Below, in pieces: positions 41,176-49,727 of a stretch of 64,000 nt of DNA (position 1 is its first letter; each line of letters opens with the position of its first letter). The DNA comes from Nitrosomonas eutropha. GTDB lineage: Bacteria > Pseudomonadota > Gammaproteobacteria > Burkholderiales > Nitrosomonadaceae. Made by a program: the position numbers and the translations under genes. A model generated the notes under the pieces. That model did no database searches, was not told where the DNA came from, and saw only the letters and a program-made list of their open reading frames with translations. The DNA lies in assembly GCF_900116685.1 (NCBI RefSeq), contig NZ_FPBL01000001.1, positions 372,001-436,000 on the forward strand, in the 5' to 3' direction.

Positions 41176-43912
41176 CGCCGCAGCGGGCGGCATCCGCGAA
41201 TATCTGGAAACGGGGCGCAAAAGGGGACGCGAATACGACCGCGACCTGATAGATGATCGTATCCCCTTGGCGGGCGATATAGATCTGATGGACAGCACAA
41301 TTAACCAGATTGAAACCAGGCAGAAAGGGGATAGCCGTTACCTGCATATCACCCTTAGCTTTGCCGAGCAGTACACGGAAAGCGATACCCCGGCCCAGGG
41401 CCAAGTGAATCTGGAAACGATACGCGCCGTAACCGAACAGTACCGACGCGATCTCATGGCCGCCTATGACGCCGAGGAATATGTTTTCTACGCGGAAGCG
41501 CATATTCCAAAAGTCACGCATGATATACATGCGACAACCGGCAAAGCCTATGAACGGCTCCCGCACGTTCATATAGTTATCCCAAAGAGAAACATCAGCA
41601 ATGACGCCTACCTAGACCCGCTAGGCTACGGTGCCGCGAACCTAGCTTTTCACGACGCTATACAGGAAAAAATTAACAATGATTTTTCTCTGAAAAGCCC
41701 GTATGACGCGCCCCGTGCCGAACCGGCCCCCTCCCCTCTTGGGCGGCATAAGGCCGACCTTGAAAATTTATCAGCTAAAGAGGTACGCACCTATATCAAG
41801 CGCGAGGCTATTGAGGCTGGGGCGCAGACCCTTGAGGATATAGCTCGCATTGCCGAGCAATACGGAGCCGTGCGGGTGCGCCACGGGCGCGACGGCGACT
41901 ATCTGAACGTCAAACTCGCATGGGCTGACAAGGGCATCAATCTTAAAGACATTACCCCTGAATCTTTACAGGCTGTAACCACGGCCCCGACCCTTCGCCC
42001 CGACGCAGAAAAGATCGCTGCGAAGGTAGAGCAATGGACGCAGCATCGTGCTTTGGAAGTGCGCTATATATCAAGCAAAGGCCGATGGGCTGCATATAAG
42101 CAATTGGATGAACAAGGCAAGACAGACTGGCTTGCCGAAAAACGGCAACAATCACGCACAGCATTGTTGCGCACTTTAAACCGAGGACTGTATGAACATC
42201 GAGGAAGAATTAATAGCCAGGATAGAAGTATTGAGCCAGATGATGGCGACCATGACCGAACAGAATCTAGTCATCACGCAGGAATTAACCCGCATCACGC
42301 AGGCACTGCAACGCGGCCAGGAAGCGGCCAGCCGCCCGGACGTGCTCCTAGAGCAGATGAACAAACTAATAGAGCCAATCACGCGCGAAATCGCGGCGAT
42401 TCGGCAGAGCCTGGAATAACCAAGGAGAATAGACATGGCAGAACACGACTCAACCGTTATAAGCCCCGTATTGCAAAGGTTGGAACCTTCCCGCCTCCCG
42501 ACCGAATTCACCGTTTGTCAGACTTGTCCGCACTCGGTATGGTTTTCGACGAAGGACAGACTGAAATGCTATTGCCGGGTAATGTACCTGGTAAGTTGGG
42601 ACAGCCTGAACCCGGTGCCGATGACGGAATGCGACGGCCCGAGCATTGGCCAGGAGCAGGACGAGCCGAAGGAGTAGACCTTGCAAGCACACCAAATAGC
42701 CGCGCTTTGCAGGCAATGCGAGAGCTTGAAACTACATGCCGCGAGGCACTTATACAGTCAGCAAGAACTCTTGAAGGCAATCGAGCAGTTACGCTTGACG
42801 TTGAACCCGCCCAGCTTGCCGCTGGCCGACTTCGCACGGCTTTGGAACAAGAAGCGATTCGAGCTGGCGACCCTCAAAAAAATGCTGGACGACAGAAAAG
42901 CGTAATCCGGGCGCAGGTGCGCGAAGAACGCGGCCCGGTCAATGCGGCACGGCTGAAAGCCGAGACAAACCCGGCGCTGGTGATCGAGGCCGCAGCCAGG
43001 TACTACAAAATCGACCCGGCCCAATATTCGACCGGCGTAGGGCGCGATGGTACCCCGCGCATATTCCACGATGGTAAGCAGTACAACCTGGGAGACTTCT
43101 TCACCAAGCACCTGAATAAATCGTGGCTGGATGCCCAGCCTATTTTGATGGAGTGCCACCAGGCATCGTTATCAGATGTCCTCCCCCAGCCAGACTTGGA
43201 AATATGGGTAGCTTTCAATGAATGGCGCGGCCAATCGTACAAACACCGGCAGAACGAGCGTGATCACGCTAGAGAACATTTTCGTGCTGAAACGCTGGCC
43301 GTGCGCAGTCTGTACAAGAAACAGAAACAGGCCGCGCAGAAGCTAACCGGCTTGGAGCGTCAAGGCGCAATGGCCAAGGCCCGCGCAGTGCGTGTTATCG
43401 CGCTGGAAGAAATCGCCCAGCAGCGCCAAACCGTGTACAGCACCTTAAAAGCACCAGGGCGCAATGCTGAATACCGCACGTTCCTGCACAATCTGGCCGA
43501 GCATGGCGATCTGGCCGCGCTGGGGGAACTGCGAAAAATGCAGCAGAACCAGACCGAGACAGTTGGGCCGGATTTTATTCAAGGCCAGGGCGAGGGCAAG
43601 CCTGTTTTCGCGCTGCCCAATTACCGTGTAGATATTGGCGGGAACGTCATCTATCAAGACCAGGGCAAGACCATCATCAAAGACACCAGGCTCGGGGTTG
43701 AAGTACTTAACCCCGAGCGGCGTACCTATGATCTTGCTCTAAAAGTTGCTGTGAGCCGATACGGTAAATCTCTGACATTGAACGGGGATACCGCATTCAA
43801 GCAGCAAATGATCGAGGCCGCACGGCGTAGCGGCCTGGATTTTGAAATCAAAGATGCGAGTAACCCGCTTGCGGCCCCTATTCGCGTCAACGCGCCAATT
43901 CGTAGACGTTAA
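41159..43912 (+). CDS. traI: Relaxase TraI/MobA-like with C-terminal LPD7 domain
   Basis: 917 residues. The N-terminal ~200 residues carry the relaxase (YLHITLSFAEQ; the histidine pair in RLPHVHIVIPKRN) with candidate nicking tyrosines in the first 30 residues. A low-complexity, Arg/Gly/Pro-rich linker (about 345-560) overlaps three genes in another frame. RIHRLSDLSALGMVF and EMLLPGNVPGKL form a conserved island in it. The C-terminus (FALPNYRVDIGGNVIYQDQG, LNGDTAFKQQMIEAARRSGL) fits an LPD7 domain. It nicks oriT and pilots the strand; MOBP-like by layout. Confidence 0.88.
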   Translation: MLARVNAAAGGIREYLETGRKRGREYDRDLIDDRIPLAGDIDLMDSTINQIETRQKGDSRYLHITLSFAEQYTESDTPAQGQVNLETIRAVTEQYRRDLMAAYDAEEYVFYAEAHIPKVTHDIHATTGKAYERLPHVHIVIPKRNISNDAYLDPLGYGAANLAFHDAIQEKINNDFSLKSPYDAPRAEPAPSPLGRHKADLENLSAKEVRTYIKREAIEAGAQTLEDIARIAEQYGAVRVRHGRDGDYLNVKLAWADKGINLKDITPESLQAVTTAPTLRPDAEKIAAKVEQWTQHRALEVRYISSKGRWAAYKQLDEQGKTDWLAEKRQQSRTALLRTLNRGLYEHRGRINSQDRSIEPDDGDHDRTESSHHAGINPHHAGTATRPGSGQPPGRAPRADEQTNRANHARNRGDSAEPGITKENRHGRTRLNRYKPRIAKVGTFPPPDRIHRLSDLSALGMVFDEGQTEMLLPGNVPGKLGQPEPGADDGMRRPEHWPGAGRAEGVDLASTPNSRALQAMRELETTCREALIQSARTLEGNRAVTLDVEPAQLAAGRLRTALEQEAIRAGDPQKNAGRQKSVIRAQVREERGPVNAARLKAETNPALVIEAAARYYKIDPAQYSTGVGRDGTPRIFHDGKQYNLGDFFTKHLNKSWLDAQPILMECHQASLSDVLPQPDLEIWVAFNEWRGQSYKHRQNERDHAREHFRAETLAVRSLYKKQKQAAQKLTGLERQGAMAKARAVRVIALEEIAQQRQTVYSTLKAPGRNAEYRTFLHNLAEHGDLAALGELRKMQQNQTETVGPDFIQGQGEGKPVFALPNYRVDIGGNVIYQDQGKTIIKDTRLGVEVLNPERRTYDLALKVAVSRYGKSLTLNGDTAFKQQMIEAARRSGLDFEIKDASNPLAAPIRVNAPIRRR
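42192..42419 (+). CDS. Nested gene 1 inside traI, coiled-coil protein
   Basis: 75 residues, MNIEEELIARIEVLSQMMAT and on, a regular acidic coiled coil. GAGGAC lies five bases upstream. It is in the +1 frame relative to traI, where the relaxase product is low-complexity. RP4 traH is likewise embedded in traI, so a TraH-like role is possible. Confidence 0.6.
   Translation: MNIEEELIARIEVLSQMMATMTEQNLVITQELTRITQALQRGQEAASRPDVLLEQMNKLIEPITREIAAIRQSLE
42435..42677 (+). CDS. Nested gene 2 inside traI, Cys-rich protein
   Basis: 80 residues with CQTCPHSVWF, LKCYCRVMYLVSW and a later Cys, a likely zinc site. Perfect ribosome-binding site AAGGAG seven bases ahead, 15 bases after nested gene 1. The conserved Cys/Trp pattern argues for a real product. 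Confidence 0.65.
   Translation: MAEHDSTVISPVLQRLEPSRLPTEFTVCQTCPHSVWFSTKDRLKCYCRVMYLVSWDSLNPVPMTECDGPSIGQEQDEPKE
42681..42905 (+). CDS. Nested gene 3 inside traI
   Basis: 74 residues from a TTG start with AAGGAG overlapping the previous stop. MQAHQIAALCRQCESLKLHA with a CRQC pair, then helical LADFARLWNKKRFELATLKK. Third member of the nested operon. Confidence 0.6.
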   Translation: MQAHQIAALCRQCESLKLHAARHLYSQQELLKAIEQLRLTLNPPSLPLADFARLWNKKRFELATLKKMLDDRKA

Positions 43913-43926
43913 AAGGAAAACACGAT

Positions 43927-46251
43927 ATGAAATTATTTATAGCTGAAAAGCCATCCGCTGCGGAAGCCATCGCGATAAGACTACCTGGAGCCACGCGCAA
44001 GCGCGGATACTGGCAGTGTGACGATGCGATCGTTACCTATTGCGCTGGGCACCTGTACGAGCTGGCGAAACCAGAAGTCTACGACCCGGCTCTAGCCACC
44101 TGGCGAGCTGACGTATTACCTTTCGTGCCGAATCAATGGCGTTGGGTGCCCAATCCAAAAGCCAAAGATCTGATTGACAATATCAAGCGCTGGCTAGACG
44201 ATCCGCGCATTGATACAGTTATCAATGCCGGTGACGCCGACCGGGAGGGACAGGCCATCGTAGATGTACCTTTAGCGATACACCGCAATCAAAAGCGCAC
44301 TTTGCGCTTTTGGGTGTCCGCACAAGACCCGTCCAGTATTGATGAAGGTCTACGCAGCCTTGCTGCGAATGAGCGCTATGAGGCTTGGGGTTTCGCTGCA
44401 ATGGCGCGGGCTTGCGCAGACTGGACACATGGCATTAACTGCACCAGAGCGCAGACCATTACGGAACGGGTAAACGGTGGCAGTGGTGTGCGGCCTGTTG
44501 GCCGGGTGCAAACTCCTACGTTAAACCTTGTCGTCGTGCGAGATCGGCTGATAGAAAATTTTGTGTCGGTACCTTTCTATGTTGTAGAGGCTACCATGCA
44601 GCACGAAAACGGCAGCTACATAGGCCGCTGGAATCCTCCCGATGATACAGGGCTGGACGATGAAAACCGCTTGGTTGATCCAGCCGTAGCCCAGGCCGTC
44701 ATTGATGACGTGCAGGGCCAGCCAGGCGCGATTACTAGCCTTGAAATCAAGGCCGGACGCAAGCGGCAGCCGACCGGCTTTTCATTGACCGGCATTTCCA
44801 CGGCAGCATCCCGCGCCTTCGGTTACGGGGTTGCCCAGGTGTTGGAAATCTGCCAGGCGTTGTACGAAAAACACAAGCTGACCAGCTACCCGCGTACCGA
44901 TTCGGGCTACCTGCCCACATCGCAGTTTAAAGCTGCGCCCAACATTCTGACCGCCCTATCGGCCAACTTGCCGCAGATTCAGCAATGGATTGACGGCGCT
45001 GATACCAGCATCGAATCGCCTATCTGGAATGATAAAAAGATCGAGGCGCACCACGCCATGATCCCGACCGGCTATCAGGGCGACATGAGCGCCTTGAGCC
45101 AGGAGGAAATGAACGTCTACATGCTGATTGCACAAAACTACCTGGCGCAGTTTTACCCGGCCTGCGAGTTTGACGAAACCACCGTGCAGACCAGTATCGG
45201 CCAGCATGTTTTCGGCACCAAGGGGCGCGTCATCACCAATGCGGGCTGGACTGTCCTATATGTCAACAGCACCAACGAGGACGCCGACGAGGGCGAGGAC
45301 GGCCAGGCACTACCCAGCATGGAGCAAGACGACGCGGTAACATGCATCGACGTGCAAGCGCACCAGCGCAAGACCACGCCACCGAAGCACTTCACAGAAG
45401 CGAGCTTGCAAACCACAATGGAAAATATTCATCGTTATGTTGACGATGAAAACGAAAAAGCGTTGTTGAAAGATGGTGACGGCATTGGCACTCCGGCCAC
45501 TCGTGCAGCCATCATTGAGGACTTGGGCAAGCGTGGATTTCTTGCGGCCAAGGGCAAATATATTATCAGCACCGATACCGGAAGAGGGCTAATTGACAGC
45601 CTGCCAAGTGAGTTGACCAGCCCCGGTATTACGGCTCGCTTTGAATCGGGCCTGACCGCTGTACAGCGTGGCGAGTTAAGCCGAGATGATTTTCTGGCCG
45701 AGCAAACAGCATGGGTTAAAGAACAAGTATCTCAAATTCTTGCCCCGACCTTGCCCAAGTTGGCCAAAATCTCCCGACCCTGCCCTACTTGCGCTACGGG
45801 CACTTTGTGGCGCATCGCCCGCAAGGACGGCAGCGGCCATTTTTGGAGTTGCGACCAGCGCAATGCCAAAATAGATCCATGTGAATACATTGTATCGGAC
45901 GAGGACGGCGAACCAGGCCAACCGCGAGAACAGAGGTTAAGCCACGAATGCCCGCATTGCAAAAAAGGCCAGATACGCCGCATTGCCCGCAAGGACGGCA
46001 GCGGCCATTTTTGGAGTTGCAGCCGGTGGAAGGACAAGAATCCGTGCAGCTACACTGTGGAGGACGTGGACGGCGAACCAGGGCCGTATGTAGAACCCGA
46101 TCAGCTCTACAAGTGCCCCAAGTGCAAGAAGGGCCAGATACGCCGCGTGGCCCGCAAGGACGGCAGTGGTCATTTTTGGAGTTGCGACCGATGGCGCGAG
46201 GGCTGCAAATTTACTACCGGGGATAACGAAGGCACCCCACAACTTGACTAA
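43927..46251 (+). CDS. topB: DNA topoisomerase III (TraE-like)
   Basis: 774 residues, type IA topoisomerase. Toprim Glu7 (AEKPSAAEA) and AGDADREGQ (101-109), catalytic Tyr321 in TSYPRTDSGYLP. The C-terminus carries three zinc ribbons, each CP.C..G followed by RARKDGSGHFWSC-like sequence, strongly alike at DNA level. Resolves plasmid intermediates in transfer or replication. It follows traI by 14 bases with AAAGGAAAACACGAT upstream. Confidence 0.95.
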   Translation: MKLFIAEKPSAAEAIAIRLPGATRKRGYWQCDDAIVTYCAGHLYELAKPEVYDPALATWRADVLPFVPNQWRWVPNPKAKDLIDNIKRWLDDPRIDTVINAGDADREGQAIVDVPLAIHRNQKRTLRFWVSAQDPSSIDEGLRSLAANERYEAWGFAAMARACADWTHGINCTRAQTITERVNGGSGVRPVGRVQTPTLNLVVVRDRLIENFVSVPFYVVEATMQHENGSYIGRWNPPDDTGLDDENRLVDPAVAQAVIDDVQGQPGAITSLEIKAGRKRQPTGFSLTGISTAASRAFGYGVAQVLEICQALYEKHKLTSYPRTDSGYLPTSQFKAAPNILTALSANLPQIQQWIDGADTSIESPIWNDKKIEAHHAMIPTGYQGDMSALSQEEMNVYMLIAQNYLAQFYPACEFDETTVQTSIGQHVFGTKGRVITNAGWTVLYVNSTNEDADEGEDGQALPSMEQDDAVTCIDVQAHQRKTTPPKHFTEASLQTTMENIHRYVDDENEKALLKDGDGIGTPATRAAIIEDLGKRGFLAAKGKYIISTDTGRGLIDSLPSELTSPGITARFESGLTAVQRGELSRDDFLAEQTAWVKEQVSQILAPTLPKLAKISRPCPTCATGTLWRIARKDGSGHFWSCDQRNAKIDPCEYIVSDEDGEPGQPREQRLSHECPHCKKGQIRRIARKDGSGHFWSCSRWKDKNPCSYTVEDVDGEPGPYVEPDQLYKCPKCKKGQIRRVARKDGSGHFWSCDRWREGCKFTTGDNEGTPQLD

Positions 46252-46264
46252 AGGGAAACACGAT

Positions 46265-46459
46265 ATGTATACAATTGCTCAGATCGAACAAGCCAACGCA
46301 GCGATACACAACCAAGGCGGCGACACGCCCCAGGCACTGGCTCGTATGAAAGCTATCAGTGATATTTATCTGAACGCACTGGCCGCTGGAGTAGCCAGGG
46401 TCGAACAGGAAAGCCTAACTGAGCAAGAAATTGAAATGATCAATCATTTTCTGAAGTAA
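46265..46459 (+). CDS. Small conserved plasmid protein
   Basis: 64 residues from MYTIAQIEQANAAIHNQGGD; start at 46265 behind AAAGGGAAACACGAT, the same leader style as topB. Helical, acidic, no known motif. Last gene of the relaxase-topoisomerase operon. Confidence 0.65.
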   Translation: MYTIAQIEQANAAIHNQGGDTPQALARMKAISDIYLNALAAGVARVEQESLTEQEIEMINHFLK

Positions 46460-46469
46460 TACTTTAAAG

Positions 46470-46500
46470 AAAAAGCCCTGCAATAACGCAGGGCTTTTTT
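46470..46500. terminator. Bidirectional rho-independent terminator
   Basis: AAAAAGCCCTGC-AATAAC-GCAGGGCTTTTTT, a perfect stem. Ends the relaxase operon and the convergent trbM. Confidence 0.95.
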
Positions 46501-46507
46501 CAACTGA

Positions 46508-46530
46508 CGATGTTCGCCAGGCGAACATCG
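46508..46530. promoter_or_regulatory. Dispersed palindrome site 4
   Basis: GATGTTCGCCAGGCGAACAT plus one matching base outside on each side, a perfect 23-bp dyad between the terminator and the trbM stop. It is not at a promoter, so a structural or partition role is possible. Confidence 0.65.
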
Positions 46531-46540
46531 TACAGCGCAC

Positions 46541-47161
46541 TTAACGCTTCAACCATGGATATTCTTCTTGCTTGGGCGGATGCGTTTGTTCCCACCGCGC
46601 TTGTTCCGACACAAAATCTTTGTTAGGCACCCACCTGCCGTTCTGTTCCATCGTCCCTATGTACTTGGCAGCAACGTCCGTATAGTTATTGCTCCAATAC
46701 GCCGCACAGTGATCGGGGAGTGAGTTCTTAATTCCGTAATACGTTTCAGTGTTACAAGAACTGCTCATAAAGCTATTATCCCAACCCTTGCATACCTTGC
46801 GTTTAAGTTGTACCCGTTGGGTGCGATTCAAATAATCGGCATCGCAACGGCCCGCGCCATTTACAATATCCTCAACAAGCTGGGGCATGTTTGCAGATAC
46901 ATCCTTCGCAGTAGGACACATATTCAGAAACGAGCGCCGTGCTTTGACTGTATTGCTCCATTTCAAGCGCGTAATATTGAAATACCGACTCAGTGAAGCA
47001 CTGCACTCATCCGGGCGCTGTGACGAGGACAAACACAGGATCGCCTCACATGCCAAGCGTGTATCACCAGTAAAAAATTGTTCTGCTGTGTCTGTTGCGG
47101 CACCCGAAGTTGAAGCAGTTAGCATTCCAACGCTGATTATTCTTATAACAATTTTCTTCAT
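46541..47161 (-). CDS. trbM: TrbM-like conjugal transfer protein
   Basis: 206 residues with a signal peptide (cleavage near SGA-AT). FFTGDTRLACEAILCLSSSQRPDECSASLSRYF is the TrbM/KikA signature with conserved cysteines; many other Cys suggest disulfides in the periplasm. AGGAG precedes the start. Role in mating-pair formation is not well defined. Confidence 0.85.
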   Translation of the reverse strand: MKKIVIRIISVGMLTASTSGAATDTAEQFFTGDTRLACEAILCLSSSQRPDECSASLSRYFNITRLKWSNTVKARRSFLNMCPTAKDVSANMPQLVEDIVNGAGRCDADYLNRTQRVQLKRKVCKGWDNSFMSSSCNTETYYGIKNSLPDHCAAYWSNNYTDVAAKYIGTMEQNGRWVPNKDFVSEQARWEQTHPPKQEEYPWLKR

Positions 47162-47262
47162 AAATCACTCCTAGAATAACGCCGCCGAAGCGGTACAAAT
47201 AGAGTTACTTAACCTAAATAACATGAGTTTACTAAAAATTGAATTTTAAGTGTACTCTTTTA

Positions 47263-47292
47263 TTGACATGATGGAAGTATTTCGGATAAGAT
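47263..47292 (+). promoter_or_regulatory. parA operon promoter
   Basis: TTGACA (47263-47268), 18-base spacer, TAAGAT (47287-47292). The -10 box falls in the first of two tandem repeats. Confidence 0.65.
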
Positions 47293-47340
47293 TAGACCTA
47301 CAGGTAGCATTTCGGATAAAATCAGACCTACAGGTAGAGT
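47281..47340 (+). repeat. Two 30-bp tandem repeats upstream of parA
   Basis: TTCGGATAAGATTAGACCTA + CAGGTAGCAT, then the same with AAATC for AGATT. They overlap the promoter and probably bind the ParA/ParB complex or another repressor, possibly with incompatibility effect. Confidence 0.7.
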
Positions 47341-47358
47341 TTAAAAAGGAAAACACAG

Positions 47359-48165
47359 ATGAAAGTAGTTGCAGTAGCAACCCAAAAAGGCGGGCAAGGA
47401 AAGACGACCATCGCCTTACACCTTGCCTTTTCCGCTGTTGAAGCCGGGTTAAAAGTGTTGTTTGTTGATCTCGACACCCAGGGTAATGCCACACTGATAC
47501 TGACCGGATCAAGCCGAATTGCCCACACGCCAGACTACACGGCCTTGACGGCCAGTAGCCTGTTTAACGCCCAGACAGGGCGGCGCATCAAGCCGCTGGC
47601 GACCGATGAAGGCATTGATCTTATCGCACCCGACGCGCAGCTATCGGAGCATATCAAAGGCACTATCGACCCTCATAGCCCGGAATTGGCTGCGCCCCGC
47701 ACTGTGCTGGGGAAGTTCGCAGACGATTATGACTTGTGCATCATCGACGCGCCCCCCGCGCTGGGTCAGGTATTGGCCGCGCTGCTGGCCGCGTCCAATG
47801 CCGTGATAACGCCGCTGACAATGGATATTTTCGCTATCGACGGCGCAGCCGAATTGCTAGATACCATTTCACTTGTGAAGGAGGCAGAAAACCCTGGCCT
47901 GGTTCACTTGGGCATCGTGCCCAATCAGATCAATACCCGCAGCCAGGATGAAATCGCCACACTTGTCAGCTTGCGCCAAGCCTACGGATCGCTTATCACG
48001 CCCTACGCTTTTAGCTTGCGGTATGCTGTAAAGGCTGCGATTTCTGCCAGAAAACCCGTATGGCGGTCTGTCAATGGTTCCAGCCATCGCAAAGCTGCAC
48101 AGGAATGGAAAGACAATTGCCGAACTGTGCTTGAACAATTAAATGTATTGGAGAGCCAACAATGA
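47359..48165 (+). CDS. parA: Partition ATPase ParA/IncC
   Basis: 268 residues. Deviant Walker A TQKGGQGKTTIALHLA, then LFVDLDTQGNAT and DLCIIDAPPA. Moves plasmid copies with ParB. First gene of the control operon parA, 48162 gene, parB, triple-HTH gene. Confidence 0.95.
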   Translation: MKVVAVATQKGGQGKTTIALHLAFSAVEAGLKVLFVDLDTQGNATLILTGSSRIAHTPDYTALTASSLFNAQTGRRIKPLATDEGIDLIAPDAQLSEHIKGTIDPHSPELAAPRTVLGKFADDYDLCIIDAPPALGQVLAALLAASNAVITPLTMDIFAIDGAAELLDTISLVKEAENPGLVHLGIVPNQINTRSQDEIATLVSLRQAYGSLITPYAFSLRYAVKAAISARKPVWRSVNGSSHRKAAQEWKDNCRTVLEQLNVLESQQ

Positions 48166-48533
48166 CCAGCGATAAACAACCCAAGCCCCGAGGATTATCG
48201 GCGATTCCCCTGGAGGCAATACAGGCCATGAGCTACAAACCATATCCCCCAACCGTCGCACAAAAGCAGGCGCTGGTGCGCCTAATCGAAGCAGCCAAAG
48301 GTGATACAGGACAGAGCCGCTGCATTGCGGAATTCTTGCTGGCATGGTGGGATGCAGATACCTATGGAGGTTTCGGCCTCACAAAACTATGGGCTGTGGA
48401 CTTACCTCTATGTCGCGACATGCAAACTGTCTTCAGCCTGATTGCAGAACAACACCATTACCCGGATCATTTCGAGCTGGCCGACGATTTTAAAGAAATT
48501 ATCAGACAGTGGCGACCCGAGAACCTTGACTGA
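48162..48533 (+). CDS. Conserved plasmid protein between parA and parB
   Basis: 123 residues, no HTH or membrane segment. KQALVRLIEAAKGDTGQSRC and FLLAWWDADTYGGFGLTKLW are distinctive. ATGA overlap with parA shows co-translation. The family is common on broad-host plasmids and of unknown function (DUF7673-like). Confidence 0.7.
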   Translation: MTSDKQPKPRGLSAIPLEAIQAMSYKPYPPTVAQKQALVRLIEAAKGDTGQSRCIAEFLLAWWDADTYGGFGLTKLWAVDLPLCRDMQTVFSLIAEQHHYPDHFELADDFKEIIRQWRPENLD

Positions 48534-48557
48534 TAACCATACATATAAAGGATCAAC

Positions 48558-49715
48558 ATGACCAATCCTATTATTAAAGCTGCCGCTGGAAAGTTTGGTA
48601 AAGGCATTCAATCGCTGGCTGTTGAACAGTCAATGGCCAAAGCTCCCGAAATCCCATTAGACCTCATCATTATCAAAAAGCAGATACGCACGGAATTTGA
48701 GAACGACGAAAACCCGCTGTCCGAACTGGCCGACGACATTAAAACGCGAGGCGTTTTGCAGCCTGTCCTTGTGCGCCCCATGCAAGGCGGCAAGTACGAA
48801 CTGGTAGCCGGAGAGCGGCGCTACCGTGCTGCGAAAATGGCCGGATTGAAGGCCATCCCCGTACTGGTCAAATCCATGACCGACGAGGAAGCCGATGCCG
48901 CCCAATTCATTGAAAACATCAAACGCAAGAATCTGACCCTGCAAGAGGAAGCCCAACGCATCCAGCGCGACCTGGACGCTTGTGGCGGCGACGTTGAAGC
49001 CGTATTGAAAAAGTACGGCAAGCCCAAGAGTGGGCGCGTATGGATTTACAAAATTCGGGGGCTTCTAAACCTGTCCGAACAGGCACAACGCCTTATTTCG
49101 GAGAACATCACCGCCGATATAGAAGTCATCGGCGATGTACGTCAGATCGAGAAAGTAAACCCAGCCAAGGCAAAAGAAACAGTAGATGCGCTCAAAGCAG
49201 CCAGCACTGCAAAAAAAACCACAGCTACAACGGACGCAGACGGGAATAATAATTCCTCTGCAAAACCTGCCAAATCTGGCAATATGCGCGAAATTTCGCG
49301 CAATGCCAAGGCTGAGGTAGCGCCAACCAAACGTCAGGCGGCCAAGAAAGACGACGAAAAGGCCAAAGAAAACCAGGCCACGTCGCGTAACCGAGACGCC
49401 GAGGCACCCGGCCAGGTTTTTACCGTTTTCCCAGCCACATCAGCCTCCATCCAACTCAATAATGAGGCAAGGGACGATGTTTTACAGGTTGACGACGAGG
49501 AAGGCCGCGCCACACTTGAAAAAATGCTACGAGGGTTTTTCGACAAAGGTGCAGACACTGTAGAATGGGTTGCTGCGGTTTCCGAAGGGATTCGGCAAAG
49601 AGATTATGACGACTCTTCAATGGGTAGGCTAAAATTAGCCGCCCTTTCAGCAGGCTTCGCCAAGTCAGAGGGTTTCAACTTAGATATGTTGATAGACAAA
49701 GCGAAGAATCTTTAA
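48558..49715 (+). CDS. parB: ParB/KorB-family DNA-binding protein
   Basis: 385 residues. The ParB N-domain has the CTP-binding GERRYRAAKMAG and ENIKRKNLTLQEEA motifs. The KorB-like central HTH region covers GKPKSGRVWIYKIRGLL. A long Ala/Lys/Thr-rich linker and a C-terminal dimer domain follow. In IncP plasmids KorB is both partition protein and global repressor. The dispersed palindromes are its most obvious candidate sites. Confidence 0.93.
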   Translation: MTNPIIKAAAGKFGKGIQSLAVEQSMAKAPEIPLDLIIIKKQIRTEFENDENPLSELADDIKTRGVLQPVLVRPMQGGKYELVAGERRYRAAKMAGLKAIPVLVKSMTDEEADAAQFIENIKRKNLTLQEEAQRIQRDLDACGGDVEAVLKKYGKPKSGRVWIYKIRGLLNLSEQAQRLISENITADIEVIGDVRQIEKVNPAKAKETVDALKAASTAKKTTATTDADGNNNSSAKPAKSGNMREISRNAKAEVAPTKRQAAKKDDEKAKENQATSRNRDAEAPGQVFTVFPATSASIQLNNEARDDVLQVDDEEGRATLEKMLRGFFDKGADTVEWVAAVSEGIRQRDYDDSSMGRLKLAALSAGFAKSEGFNLDMLIDKAKNL

Positions 49716-49727
49716 ACATACGAGTGA

